The notes under the pieces were generated by a model that was given only the letters and a program-made list of their open reading frames with translations, did no database searches and was not told the origin of the DNA. Below are positions 1-11,323 of a stretch of DNA of 64,000 bases, one piece after another. The position numbers and the translations under genes are program-made. Each line of letters opens with the position of its first letter. Positions within the stretch are counted from its first letter, which is position 1. Where the stretch lies: positions 118,925,019 through 118,989,018 of the forward strand of contig NC_061116.1 in the NCBI RefSeq assembly GCF_002878395.1, written 5' to 3'. The DNA is from Capsicum annuum. Lineage: Eukaryota > Streptophyta > Magnoliopsida > Solanales > Solanaceae.

Positions 1-860
1 TGAGTGCAAACCAAGAAAACTTTGGGCTAAAATTAATCCCTAAGTGAATTTAGGGTTTGGGGTGTAAACTCAAAAATTCAACCATGAATTTGAAGGATTC
101 TTACCTTAAAATCAAAGATATTCACGTTAATAGATGATAATCAAGCTTCCAATCATCCACACAACTTAATTTTGAGTTATCTCACCCATTTAGGGATTTT
201 TGCTCTCAAGGGTGAAGAGAAAATGACCAAAATCGTGGTTTGGGGTTCTTTAAATACCCCTGCCAGGTGAAGAGGTATCGCGACCGCCATAAGAAGGGTC
301 GCTATTACACTAGTGTAATCACTTTTGGATCCCTATAATTGCCATGGTGCGATCATCATCCACCTTGTATGATTGTCGTGGCATCAGCACTAGCAAACTT
401 AAAATTTTTCCAAGTTTGCAATGACACCTTAGGATTCAATCAAAATCCAATTTTCACAAATGAACTATGCTATCGCACTTAATTCAGTGTTCTAAATGCA
501 TTGTCAAAGTTTAATTTTTGATTCGAGGTCATTTAGACCAAATGTGGGTCCTACACCTATATTTCTAAATTTTCAATTTTTTGACTAATAGTTTGAAATG
601 AGTTCGGGTGTATTGGGACCCGAACCAAAGGTCTACATAGACTAAAGTAGATATTTCGGATCTGTTGGCACAGTAGAAATTTGAATTTGAGATCATTTTA
701 TTGAAGTTTTCACAGGGTTACTATTTAGAACCAGGAAAGACTTCTAAATTAGATATTGGTTCTAAAAATCAAATGAACGACCCGATATCAATCCCAGTAA
801 GTCAAAATCGAGTTCGGGCATCTATGGATAAGCCCTAATGGTAAATATAAGTGGAAATAT
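1..860 (-). repeat. LTR-like fragment, truncated by window start
   Basis: No coding frame is visible. Read on the minus strand, it has the look of a plant LTR: a TATA-like TATTTAAAG (complement of 248-256), followed by a leader-like stretch, and upstream GC-richer blocks with local inverted pairs around 265-400. The right boundary, near 860-890, is where recognisable copia coding sequence begins. The family is not identified; assignment as an LTR is inference from composition and promoter-like layout only. Confidence 0.4.
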
Positions 861-889
861 AAAAAATGACTGAAAGGGTCAGTATATAG

Positions 890-2242
890 AAGAAGAACTA
901 TACCTTAATAGCAAATTAATATAAAATGTTATATCAGGCCTTGTAGTATTAGTAAGATACATAAGTGCACAATAGTACTGAGATATGGTATGTCAGGATC
1001 AAGAATATCTTCATCCTTTTTTGGAGGTCAAAATGGATCTTTACTCGCCTCAAGTGACCAAATAACTATTGAAATACTTAATGGATGTGCTTTGTATAAG
1101 TAAAATCATTTCAAAACCTTCTCGGTATAGCCAGGTTGGTGGATGATGACCCCGTCTGCTAAATGTTCAATCTGCAAACCAAGATAAAGTTTCATCCTTG
1201 CAAGATATTTTATCTCAAATTCTTTCTTTAGATACTCAATTGTATTTTGGACCTCTTCTGGAGTTCCAATGAGATTTACATCATTAATATAAACATCGAG
1301 TATAACAAAATCTAATGTTGTTTTATTAATAAAAATACAGGGATAAATGACATCATTTATGTAACCTTAATTTGACCAGTACTCACTAAGGCGATTATAC
1401 CACATACGCCCTGATTATTTTAGACCATATAATGATCTTTGTAATCTAATTGAATACAATTTCAAGAGTTTGAACTACATGCTTCAGGAATATTTAATCC
1501 TTTTGGGATCCTCATATAAATTCCATTATCAAGTAAACCATAAAGAAAGTTATAACTATATTCATTATATGTATTTTTAGATTTTCATGAACAACTAGAC
1601 CAAGGAGATATATAAATGTTATTGAATCCATAATAGGTGAATATGTATTTTTCATAGTCGACATTGGATCTTTGAGAGAATCCTTGTGCAGCAAGACATG
1701 CCTTGTATCTTACAATTTCATTTTTCTTATTTCTCTTACGTACGAAAACCCCTTTATGGCCAATAGGTTTTACACCATCTGGGGTTTGGACTACTAGACC
1801 AAAAATCTTACGTCTGACAAGTGAGTTCTATTCTGATTTAATTGTCTTTTGCCATTTTGGATAATTATTTCTTCATCGATATTCTTCGACAAATAGATGT
1901 TCAAGGTCCTCATTATCTTGCATGATATTTAGTGTGACATTAAATGATAAAAATATTATCCACTATAATTTTTGATTGATCTAAATTTATCTCATCATCT
2001 ATAGAACTTCTTGAAAGTTCTTCATTTACTTGAGTCCTGGGTTCATCGATTTCTTCAAGAATATCAAGATTAATCAGATCTTGAGTCTATTCATTATATT
2101 CCTTTATAATGTTATCTTTATTATTTTTGTACTTTTTTTTAGAATTTTTATCATTCGAACCTAGTGGTCTGCCATATTTATGGCATGTTTGGGATTCTTA
2201 AACTTTGACATTATTAGATGGTCCTTTTGGGATATCAATTTG
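890..2242 (-). pseudogene. copia reverse transcriptase / start of RNase H remnant
   Basis: Minus-strand frames give, in order, a hinge piece (GRPLGSNDKNSKKK), the RT entry motif (VRYKACLAAQGFSQRSNVDY), a block like the RT palm around 1260-1320 (VYINDVNLIGTPEEVQ, then YLGLQIEHLADG), and the C-terminal connection (YTEKVLK, VPYLSTIVHLCILL). Frames shift several times and stops are common. The catalytic box that is YVDD in active copia RTs reads YIND here (AAT codon at complement of 1283-1285), so the first catalytic aspartate is lost. Homology to copia RT is established knowledge of the family; the residue change is seen directly. Confidence 0.85.
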
Positions 2243-2247
2243 GATAG
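2243..2247. repeat. Left target-site duplication of gypsy A (GATAG)
   Basis: GATAG here, against GACAG at 11319-11323 just after the 3' LTR. One transition separates the two copies. Five bases is the usual duplication length for Ty3/gypsy integrases. Confidence 0.8.
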
Positions 2248-4586
2248 TATAACACCCTGGGATTTTGACCCTCGCAATATTTCATGAGTTTTGGACACTC
2301 TGGGCAAGGTACGACTCAAGGGTACCAATCATACCCTTAGATATAACTTAGGAATAGATCACTCATACGTTAAGTAGTAGGTTTGTCTTGGTTACTATCT
2401 AAGATATGACTCAACATCATAAGAGTCATATAGTGGAATACGAGGTGTATGAAGCCTAGTCGTATGGTGCTTATTGATTAACCTAGTTGGAAACTGTCCA
2501 GGGTGCGGTCTGTGGGTACTATTCATACCCTAAGGTACAATTTGGAGTTGTGTTCTCATATGCTGGTTAGTATAGGGGACCATGGTGAAGAGTTGGGTAT
2601 GATTTAGGGTACCACTCATACCCCACAGTACGGCTAAGGAGGGTAAGTCGTACCCAGCTAAGACTTGGTTTACAGCTTTTGAGCTGAGGGTAGTCCGATC
2701 ATTTTCCACTTCAAACCCTTGTGTACCCATATTATATAACCCTTGGTGGCCTCTCATAACACTTGTTATAGTATTAAAATACTTTAAATACTCTCTCAAA
2801 CTCACTCTTGAATAATGGAGGCTAGGGTTTCTACAAGTGTTCTTCAAAGGGCTCAAGAGTCAAGTTTCCTTTCGTAAATCTTCTTGTATAAGGCATGTTC
2901 TTTTATCCCATTATTAGTTTCAAATAAATACATGATTTTAGACAATGTTTTGATGGTTTGGATATTGTATGGTTTTGTGTATTCAAATATAATTTGGGAT
3001 TTTTGGTTATAAATGCTTGGTTATGGTTTTTCCATATTTTAATTATGTTTTTATATGCTTTAATGGTGGTTTTGGATAATTGGTTTCATGAGATGGTAAT
3101 TTGGTAATTGGCTTTGGTTTTGGAAATACTATGCCCCTAATATGTTTGATAAAATGCTTATGAGAATATTTTCACTACATTATTAATTTTTTAATGGAAT
3201 TATTGCATGGTTTGAACTTTGTAGTGGAACCCTAAATATTTTAAATGGTTTGGAATGGTTAAATTGAATGGTTTGGTAAAATAAACATCCTGGTTGTCTA
3301 CAATGGAATCCCTCAAGTAAACATAATAATTAGTACTTGTGAGGTACAAAGAAATCCCCCAACTTAATACGGTAATGAGCACTTGTGGGGTATACGAGAC
3401 TTCCCCAAGTTAATGTTATCTATGGGTACATGGGAATCCCTTGATCTCTAAAAGGTTTGTCTAAGGACATTACTTGCAAGTTATAGTCGGTATGTCGATA
3501 CCACTATCTATAGCTTTGGTTTTTAATAATGGTTCAAATTGGTTGAAAATGGTTTTAATTGGGCAATAAAGGCAGGGCATGATATTTAACTGTAAAGGTG
3601 GGAGTCCAATGGATGGACACTGGAAACTCATGTTTGCCAACATGAGAGGTAGGTCATGGCAACCTTATATGATACTATGAGGTACGTGAGAATCCTCTAA
3701 GTACACTATACATATGTATCATGGAGAGTGAAGGGTACTTGGGAATCCCTTACTCTTATGGTATCTCCAGTTTATACAATTACATACTTTGAGGCCCATT
3801 CAGGGGATTACACTAAGCCCATATATCCTGTGGATGGTTAAGGACTATTAAGTTATACATACCCAGGTTAATGGTTTTTAATGCATGGTAAACCAGATTT
3901 TCTTTTCTGATATGGTTATATATATATGTATGGTTTGTATGCATATGGATGGTTTACATGGTTTTACTAGATAGATTTATTTAATCCTTATCCTGAGTTC
4001 ATGCTAGCATTCACTCGCTAACCCATCTTTGGGCGGCTATATCCTCATGCGATGTAGAATTCGGCCATACTACTCATCCTGCTCAATGATTGAATTTGGG
4101 AACAGTCAGTGTTGGATTGAAGTACTGAGCTTTTATAGTTTGTAAGGCATCTATTTCATGTCATGGATTACTTTACATACATTAGTCTTTCATAGACTTT
4201 GATTTTTGGCTATGGTCGGGGGTAAGTCCCGACTAGGTACTCTTTGGTTTTGGTTTAGAGGCTTTGTATGGACAACTGTGACTTAGGTATGGATTGGTTA
4301 CATTATATATATATATAGATATTGGATTATTATCTTAGTTTTGGTTTATGGTTTTGGTTTGGGTTAGATTCATTGGCTATTGATGGGATTGTCTTGGTTG
4401 GGTTGGGGTCGGATATAGGCTTATACCAAAGTCACCATATGGTGGATATGCTATCTTGTTATATTCTTAGAGTTTGTTTAACTCAGGGTATATTTTGGTT
4501 GGTTGGGTTAGGTATCGGGGGTGGTCTTTGTTTGGGTTCGACTTGAGAATGCCCATTACGACAAGGCCCCAATTCGGGTCGTGTCA
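2248..4586 (+). repeat. 5' LTR of gypsy A
   Basis: Direct repeat of 8949-11318, running from TATAACACCC to CGTGTCA. It contains a TATA-like box near 2731, a degenerate set of repeats around 3330-3450 (GGGGTA...CCCCCAA phrases about 55-65 bp apart), and a short TA run near 4303. It has no gene of its own; short frames inside it are chance. Confidence 0.9.
2731..2741 (+). promoter_or_regulatory. LTR promoter TATA-like box
   Basis: ATTATATAACC, placed about 480 bp into the LTR and conserved at 9452-9462 in the other LTR. Its conservation and position suggest the core promoter of the element; no transcript evidence is available. Confidence 0.5.
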
Positions 4587-4588
4587 AG

Positions 4589-4601
4589 TTGGTATCAGAG
4601 C
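4589..4601 (+). promoter_or_regulatory. Primer binding site (initiator tRNA-Met type)
   Basis: TTGGTATCAGAGC lies two bases after the LTR end. This matches the complement of the 3' end of plant initiator tRNA-Met, used to prime minus-strand synthesis. The same motif follows the LTR of gypsy D (38473) and, inverted, of gypsy C (57333). Confidence 0.85.
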
Positions 4602-4799
4602 TTAGTTCGGTGTTATAGGATGTCCACAAAGCCGTATGGAGTGGAGTCTTTCTTATAGGTGTGTCGTGTACCACACTTATAATTAAGAGGCTATGAGGCA
4701 TTTAGAAATGTTCCACTTTCTTATTGTTCTACATTCGGTCTATGGAGTCTAAGGTCTTGAACTCTTTCTTAAATCGTCTTTTGATTCATCTTTCAGATC

Positions 4800-5600
4800 A
4801 TGTCCTCCCAACGATCCAAAGCTCATGGAAACTCACCTATCCCACTTTTGGATAACATGGATGGATCTAGTCTAACTCATAGGGCACAGACCCGATCAAG
4901 GGTCGCTACTTCTAGTTTTCCCCGTATAGTTCCATCGGTCTTCATTGACCCTATTTCAGAAGGTGGCACTCATTCTCAGTTATTTTAAGGAGAGGTTACC
5001 AATGCTGAGTTGGGTCATTCTATTAATCTATTGACCCAAATAGTGACAACTCTATCATTCCAGTTCGGTCTTATTAGTATGGGGGAAAATAAGGCAAGGT
5101 CAGGAAATAGGCAAGGTAAGGGGTTTCGATTTTCTGAACAAAATAAAGGCCAACGGTATGGTGGTAAGTGGTCCGAAAAAAAGAGTTTGGTAGGTTTTGA
5201 CTCTTGTTCTATGGCTAATGCTCCTGCTCCCTACCTGAATCTGTTGGAAAGCAGACATTTTTAGAGTGGTAATGCTTCTAGGGCAAAGGTGCCCAATCTC
5301 TGGCTATTAGAGCCCAATTCGTATCATCCTATTCTTCTTATATATTTTATGGTTAGTTGCACTATGGTTATTGCATGGAAGGGATTAATCATTATTTTAA
5401 TTATGACCAATTATGTAATATGCTATGGGAGTTTCCCGTAATTATTGCATCTTGGGCAAATAGGATATTGGTTACCACTTCTCTAGCTCTTTCCCAAGGG
5501 GTGCTTCTTTTTGCTCCAACATTGGTCGGGATCATTGCAATGCTCTTACCATTCCTCGGGAGCCTAAGACATTTTTTGATGCTGATACTAATATGTTAAA
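4800..5600 (+). pseudogene. gypsy A gag remnant
   Basis: The first methionine frame at 4800 (starting MSSQRSKAHG) sits where gag begins, about 200 bp after the primer site. A second frame from 5010 holds a basic, gly-rich stretch (KGFRFSEQNKGQRYGGKW) like the region before the gag zinc knuckle. At about 5357-5440 a phrase resembling the knuckle survives, but its cysteines are largely gone. The central capsid-like part of gag is missing, so a large internal deletion is likely. Frames are broken by stops. Function in active elements: particle formation and RNA packaging. Confidence 0.65.
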
Positions 5601-5689
5601 AACTCTTTTTTCATGATGTTTGTATGGTTTGCTTAGTTCTAGGCCCCCTCTCTTTTATGACCCTACTTGTGGTTGTGTATATCGGTTTT

Positions 5690-5900
5690 AGTCCTATGGT
5701 TGTTTTGGATTCTTTCTTTTATTTCTACCTTGGCAGGTGACTTTGCGATTGCTAAAAGAGTCTATGGGGGTGTGTATTTGTTGGTCTTGGTAGATTGGTT
5801 TGACTCAGATATGGTGGATTTCTATGTTATTTTGGGGATGGATTGGTTATACTCGTGCTATGAATTGTTAGATTTTTGGGTCCGTACAGGTTGTCTTTAG
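5690..5900 (+). pseudogene. gypsy A aspartic protease C-terminal remnant
   Basis: The frame at 5667-5900 contains GDFAIAKRVYGG and DMVDFYVILGMDWLYSCYE, the C-terminal half of the gypsy protease (compare 21850-21975 and the complement of 55560-55690 in this window). The catalytic aspartate half is not recognisable. The protease would cleave the gag-pol polyprotein. It ends about 150 bp before the MITE. Confidence 0.75.
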
Positions 5901-6038
5901 ACTCCCTGGTGAGTTGGTTATGGAATGAGAGGATGGTTTAATTCCTTAATTATTAAGGGGAAAGGTTTCACTATACCTTAGAACACGGAGATTGATCTCC
6001 AAAGGGGTGTCTCAATGATCGTTTGGTTTGGGTTAAAG

Positions 6039-6046
6039 GTTCTAAC
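6039..6046. repeat. Left target-site duplication of the hAT MITE
   Basis: GTTCTAAC, repeated exactly at 6694-6701. Eight bases is the hallmark length for hAT-superfamily insertions. Confidence 0.92.
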
Positions 6047-6693
6047 TAGGGGTGGGCATGGTATGGTATATACCGAATTACCATACCAAACCAAAATTTT
6101 TAATACCGTGGTTTTGATATTATGGTATTTGGTATGGTATAGGGTATACATTTTAAAATTTTTGGTATATGGTATGGTATTCGGTATTTTCAAATGACAT
6201 ACCAAAAAACCAAATACCATACCGAAATATATAAACAGTTACATAAGTAACTTTTATATATATATATATATAGATATATATACACACACACACATGACAC
6301 ACAAATATAATATTTAGTATTAGTAAAAAAATGTTTAGACATTGAAACATTCTCTACTCTATTTTGATTGAAATGTCTTTTTGGTGTAATTGACTAATAA
6401 AAAAACTGTTTGTACTTCTTTTTCAATATTTCTACATCATTAATGTGTGTTTATGATACAATTAAGACGTGCTTTTGAAAAGTCAAAGTAATAATACTCT
6501 AGTATACAAGTATATATTGTCGAAGTTAAACAAACTATCGTTACCGATTACCATACCGCAAAATACTGAAATCAAATGTCAAAATACCAAACCATACCAA
6601 ATTAATACGTTATGGTAATGGTATAATGTTTTTAAAAACCAAATACCAAATTTATCATACCAAATTTTAAATACCATACCATGCCCACCCCTA
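6047..6693. mobile_element. hAT-type MITE, 647 bp, inside gypsy A
   Basis: The ends are perfect 23 bp inverted repeats, beginning TAGGGGTGGGCATGGTATGG at 6047 and complementary at 6671-6693, flanked by an exact 8 bp duplication GTTCTAAC. There is no transposase frame. Subterminal regions are dense in GGTATGGTAT/ATACCATACC phrases on both sides. The middle has a TA run and a CA run (about 6256-6295). It must have been mobilised by a hAT transposase elsewhere. The TAGGGGTGGGCA end resembles known plant hAT termini. Confidence 0.92.
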
Positions 6694-6714
6694 GTTCTAA
6701 CTCAGAACGTTTTC

Positions 6715-7080
6715 CTTTGCCTTCAGTTTTAGTGGTGAGTGGATTTCTTGGGGTCCCTTCTGATGACCCTCGTGGTGTCTTTCCAATGGGTAAGTTGGTT
6801 TGAGATTTGTATTGTTTCGAAAACTTGTCCATTTTCTGTTCTTTTTTTATAGAATGGTTCCAGTTAGGTTAAAGGAGCTTAAGGTAGATTATGGAATCTC
6901 TTAGATAAATGGTTTTATCTGTCCTAGTGTCCTCCTTATGAGGTGGACCATGTATGTAAATATTTAACATGGGGTGGTTATTGATAGTGCGTGGTGGTTA
7001 ATGAATGCTAGGTTTGATCCTAAGTGTCAATTTTAATTAAAGGAGTATGTTAACTCAGGGATAGCAATGCGGGAATGGTA
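6715..7080 (+). pseudogene. gypsy A reverse transcriptase remnant (heavily deleted)
   Basis: Directly after the MITE, plus-strand pieces match the start of gypsy RT: VVSGFLGVPSDDPRGVFP (6733-6786), then MVPVRLKELK...INGFICPSV (6855-6935). After a jump that skips the whole palm, including the catalytic FIDD box, the end of the domain follows (MNARFDPKCQF, LKEYV; about 6998-7052). The alignment to gypsy B at 22158-22860 is clear by eye. At least one deletion of about 400 bp removed the active site. Confidence 0.7.
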
Positions 7081-8389
7081 GAGGTAAATTGGTAGGTTGG
7101 ATGAGGTGTGCGGAATGGGTAAGGTTGATGGATTAGGGAATACAATAGTGGTAAAGTGTGGCATACAGGCCTGAAGTTCTTGTTGAATGGATGGATTGGA
7201 GGTTTAGTCAATGGATAAGTTAGAGCATAAAGTCTATATGACTATGTTAGGATCTAGGTAGCATATAGATAAATAAGGTTTTGGGTACAGGAAAACCAAG
7301 TGTCCCAAGTACACACCCTTGGTGATACCCATTAGAGCGGAGCACCGTGCTTATAGGTGTCATGGGATGAAGGTCGAGGGTTAATTTTAAATTCTGTTTT
7401 AGTGGTAGACTTCAAGGGAAGGTTGGGTTGTATATTCTAGTGGTTCTCCTCTATCTCAATTAAGAGAGCACTCTACTAGTGTTGTATGAATTCTTATAGC
7501 ACTTATGCCTAAGGTTCGTATTCTAGATTCGCCTTATTCCCTAGATATGAGTCTTGGATTTACATTACATTACCTATGGTTGTGCTTCTTTCAGTGTCCA
7601 GTCCTAAGGACTCCTTTTGTTGTATGTTCATCTTGGGATGGTTCTTCATTATAGTCTAGGTGGTTTCTATAAAGTACTTAGTGCCTATGGTGTCGTGTCT
7701 TATTTTGGGGTTCTTGCCTAGGGTGGCATGGATAATTCTTGTAATTTTTTTCCCTAATGACCCTTCCTATGATTAGGCTAGTATTGGCTTGGGAAGGATG
7801 TCAATATTTAAATCAAGGAGTGTAGAGGTCCCTAAGTAGGGAAGAGTCTAGGGTGACTACTAGAGTTAAGGCTTTGGAAGGTGGGGTAAGGTTTTCATCA
7901 CGATAAATGGCTAGGAAAGGAATAGGTGGTGGAAACCTTTGTAAAAGTTTTATGGGGTGCTAGATCTTTGGAAGGATAGATCATACCGCAAGTATATAGA
8001 AGAGGTAGGCTTAAATGTATGATTGATAGATATACCAATAATTTTGTTGGGTACTTAAGAGGCTTGGGAAGGTATGATTAAAGAATTGTTTTCATAGCAT
8101 ATTTGTGTTATGGTTTTGGGGTTTTCAATTATATGTTGGGGTTTGTGGTTATAATTGTTGGTTATGGCATTTTCCCTTGTCTTTTACTTATGGTTTTCAT
8201 ATTATATTGGTGATGGAAGCAGAGTAGCATTTTGGGATAAATGTAAAGAGTAGAGCTCAGTGGCCTAAGTTAACTCCTTCTTGCTTTGAATAGGCTTGAG
8301 CATGGAAGTAGTGTATCTATAGACTCAAGCTCTCGTAGTGATGTGTCTTTAGGAAGTTGTAAGTTGAATTAGACTTTCTCTCTAGCATG
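7080..8389 (+). other. Decayed gypsy A pol (RNase H/integrase zone)
   Basis: About 1.3 kb lies between the RT end and the chromodomain-type tail, where RNase H and integrase belong. I cannot recognise a catalytic motif of either in any frame. Stops are frequent in all frames. Assignment rests on position only. Confidence 0.4.
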
Positions 8390-8690
8390 GGTTTTATTCA
8401 TCCGGTATTCCATGTATTTTTGTGGAGTTAAGAAGTGGGTGGTCTTTCCTTGGTTGGTTCCCTTGGGTGGTATTGGTATTTTAGATTCTTTGTCTTATTA
8501 GGAGATCTCGATAAGGATCTCGCATTGGTAATTTTTTCGGTTGCGAACCCAAAGGCGTGGCTTTGGTAAAGGTTCTATAGTGGAACCAAAAGTCTAAGGG
8601 GGCCATTTGGGATCAAAAATGGACATAGAGTCCAAGTACCCATGTTGGTTTTTCATTCCAGAAACTCGTGCATAAGGTATGTGTTCTTTA
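8390..8690 (+). pseudogene. gypsy A integrase tail / chromodomain remnant
   Basis: A plus-strand frame begins IHPVFHVFLWS and continues through a stretch aligned to the 24765-24990 region of gypsy B (phrases SLGWYWYFRFFVLL, ALVIFSVANPKAWLW). In chromoviruses this tail links integrase to a chromodomain that reads chromatin marks and directs insertion. Residues are much altered and stops interrupt it. Confidence 0.6.
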
Positions 8691-8936
8691 ACACATCTTG
8701 TTTTTCTAACTTTGTTAAGGAAGAGAATGGTTTCCCTTGCATCTTTGATTTCTAACTTAGTTAGAGGTCGGAATAGACATGTTGGGGTGTAAATCGTATT
8801 TGGGGTATGCGGTGATCTTCATATCTTCGTTTATGTCCTTGTCTTCTATTTAAGTTGGAGAAAATTTTGATGCATGTTAATGTGTTATCTCATGCTTTTT
8901 CTTACCCTTGCCCTTCATTCAAGGATGAATGATCCT

Positions 8937-8948
8937 AGTGGGGGAGAC
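8937..8948 (+). promoter_or_regulatory. Polypurine tract of gypsy A
   Basis: AGTGGGGGAGAC lies directly before the 3' LTR. It is the expected primer site for plus-strand DNA synthesis and resembles the tracts at 25137 and 41193. Confidence 0.8.
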
Positions 8949-11004
8949 TATAACACCCCGAGATTTGGACTCTCATAAAATTTCATGAGTTTTGGACACT
9001 CTGGGCATGGTACGACTCAAGGGTACCAATCGTACCCTTGGATATGGTTTGGGGATGGATCACTCGTATGTTGAGCAATAGGTTTGGCTTGGTTACCATC
9101 CAAGATATGACTCAACATTATACGAGTCATATAATGGAATACGAGGTGTATGAAGCCTAGTCATATGGTGCTTATTAATTGACCTAGTTGGAAACTGTCC
9201 AAGGTACGATTTATGGGTACCATTCGTACCTTAAAGTATGAGTTGGGGGTTGTGTTCTCGTATATTGGAAAGTATAGGGGACCATGGTGAAGAGTTGGGT
9301 ATGAGTTAGGGTACAACTCATACCCTAGGGTACAGCTCGTACCCTAGGGTACAGCTAAGGGGGGTGAGTCATGCCTACTTGGGACTTGGTTTTCAGCTTT
9401 TAAGCCTAGGGTAGTACGGTTATTTCCTACCTCAAACCCTTGAGTCCCCACATTATATAACCCTTTGTGTCCTCTCATAACACTTTTTAAAGGATTAAAA
9501 CACTTCAAATACTCTCTCAAACTCACTCTTAAAGATTGGAGGCTAGGGTTTCTATAAGTGTTTTTCAAAGGGCTCAAGAGTAGAGTTTTCTTTCATGAAT
9601 CTTCTTGTACAAGGCATTTTATCTTCCCTCATTGATAGTTCCAACTAAAATCATGGTTTTAACAATGTTTTCATGGTTTGATTATTGTATGGTTTTGGGT
9701 TTTCAAATATAATTTAGGGGTTTTGGTTATAAATGCTTGGTTATGGTTTTCCCACGTTTTAATTATGCTTTTATATGATTTAATGGTGGTTTTGGATAAT
9801 TGGTTGCATGGAAATGGTTATTTGATAATTAACTTTGGTTTTGGAAATAGTATGCTCCCAACATGTTTGATAAAATGCCTATGCGAATGTTTTCACTACA
9901 TTATTGAATTTTTAATAGAACTATTGCATGGATTGAACTTGGTAATGGAGCCCTAAATGGTTTAAATGATTTGATTTAATAAATATCCTTGTGGGTCACA
10001 ATGGAATTCCCCAAGTAAACATAATAATGAATACTTGCGGGGTACAAAGGAATCCCCCAAGCTAAAATGGTAATGAACGCTTCTGGGGTACACGGGACTC
10101 CCCCAAGTTAATGTGATCTATGGGTACATGGGAATCCCTTGATCTCTAAAAGGTTTGGCTAAGGACATTACTTCCAAGTTATAGTCAGTATGATGATACC
10201 ACTATCTATAGCCTTGGTTAATAATAATAGTTCGAATTGGTTGGAAATGGTTTTAATTGGGCAATAAAGGTGGGGTGTGATAGCTAACCGTAAAGGTAGG
10301 AGTCCAATGGATGAACACCGGAACCTCATGTTTTCCGACATGTGGGGTAGGTCATGACGACCTTATATAATACTATAAGTTACACAGGAATCCTCTAAGT
10401 ACATTGTACATATGTATCATGGAGAGTGAAGAGTACTTGGGAATCCCTTACTCTTATGGTATCTCCAATTCGTGCGGCTACCCGCATCAAGACCCATTCA
10501 GAGAGGTACACTAGACCCATTTATCCTGTGGGTGGTTAAGGAAGTTTAAGATACACATACCCAAGTTAATGATTTAAAATGCATGCTAAACCCGATTTCC
10601 TTTCTCGGCATGGTTATATATGTATATGTATAGTTTGTATGCATATGGATGGTTTACTTGGTTTTACTAGATGGTATTATTTTTTCCTTATCATGAGTTT
10701 ATGCTAGTGTTCACCCGCTAACCCGTCTTTGGGCCACTGTATCCCCATGCAATGCAGGAACCAACCATACTACTACTCTTTCTCATTGATCAAATTAGGG
10801 AACAGTTGGTGTTGGATTAAAGTAATGAGATTCCATAGTTCGGAAGACATATATTTTATGTCATGGATTACTTTACATACATTCATATTTCATAGACTTT
10901 GATTTTTAGCTATGGTCGGGGGCATGTCCCGACTAGGTACTCTTTGGTTTTGATTTAGAGGCTTTGTATGGACAACTGTGGAATTGGGAATGGATTGGTT
11001 ATGT

Positions 11005-11046
<42 letters not shown>

Positions 11047-11318
11047 CACACATTGGATGATTTTCTTGGTTTTGGTTTATGGTTTTGGTTTGGGTTGGAT
11101 TGGTTGGCTATTAGTGGGATTGCCTTGGTTAGGTTGGCCTCGGATAGGGGCTTATCCCAAAGTCACCACATGGTGGATATGCTATCTTGTTATATGCTCG
11201 GAGTTCATCCAACTCAGGGTATATTTTGGTTGGTTAGGTTGGGTACCGGGGGTGGCCTCCTGTTCGGGTTGGACTTAAGATTGCCCATTAAGACAAGGCC
11301 CCAGTTCGGGTCACGTCA
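8949..11318 (+). repeat. 3' LTR of gypsy A
   Basis: Direct repeat of 2248-4586. Length differences include a 19 bp tandem duplication at 9311-9348 (one unit in the 5' LTR) and a longer TA microsatellite near 11005-11040. Ends TCACGTCA, followed by GACAG. Confidence 0.9.
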
Positions 11319-11323
11319 GACAG

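Larger units (their letters stand above)
2248..11318 (+). mobile_element. Ty3/gypsy element A (chromovirus-like), decayed, full length
   Basis: A 9071 bp element with two direct LTRs (2339 and 2370 bp), a tRNA-Met-type primer site after the 5' LTR, a purine tract before the 3' LTR and a 5 bp target duplication. The interior is only about 4.4 kb including a 647 bp MITE, so much of pol has been lost. Remnants of gag, protease, RT and a C-terminal chromodomain-type tail appear in gypsy order. Both LTRs begin TATAAC rather than the usual TGTAAC. In the first 100 aligned bases of the LTRs I count about a dozen differences, so the insertion is old. Confidence 0.9.
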
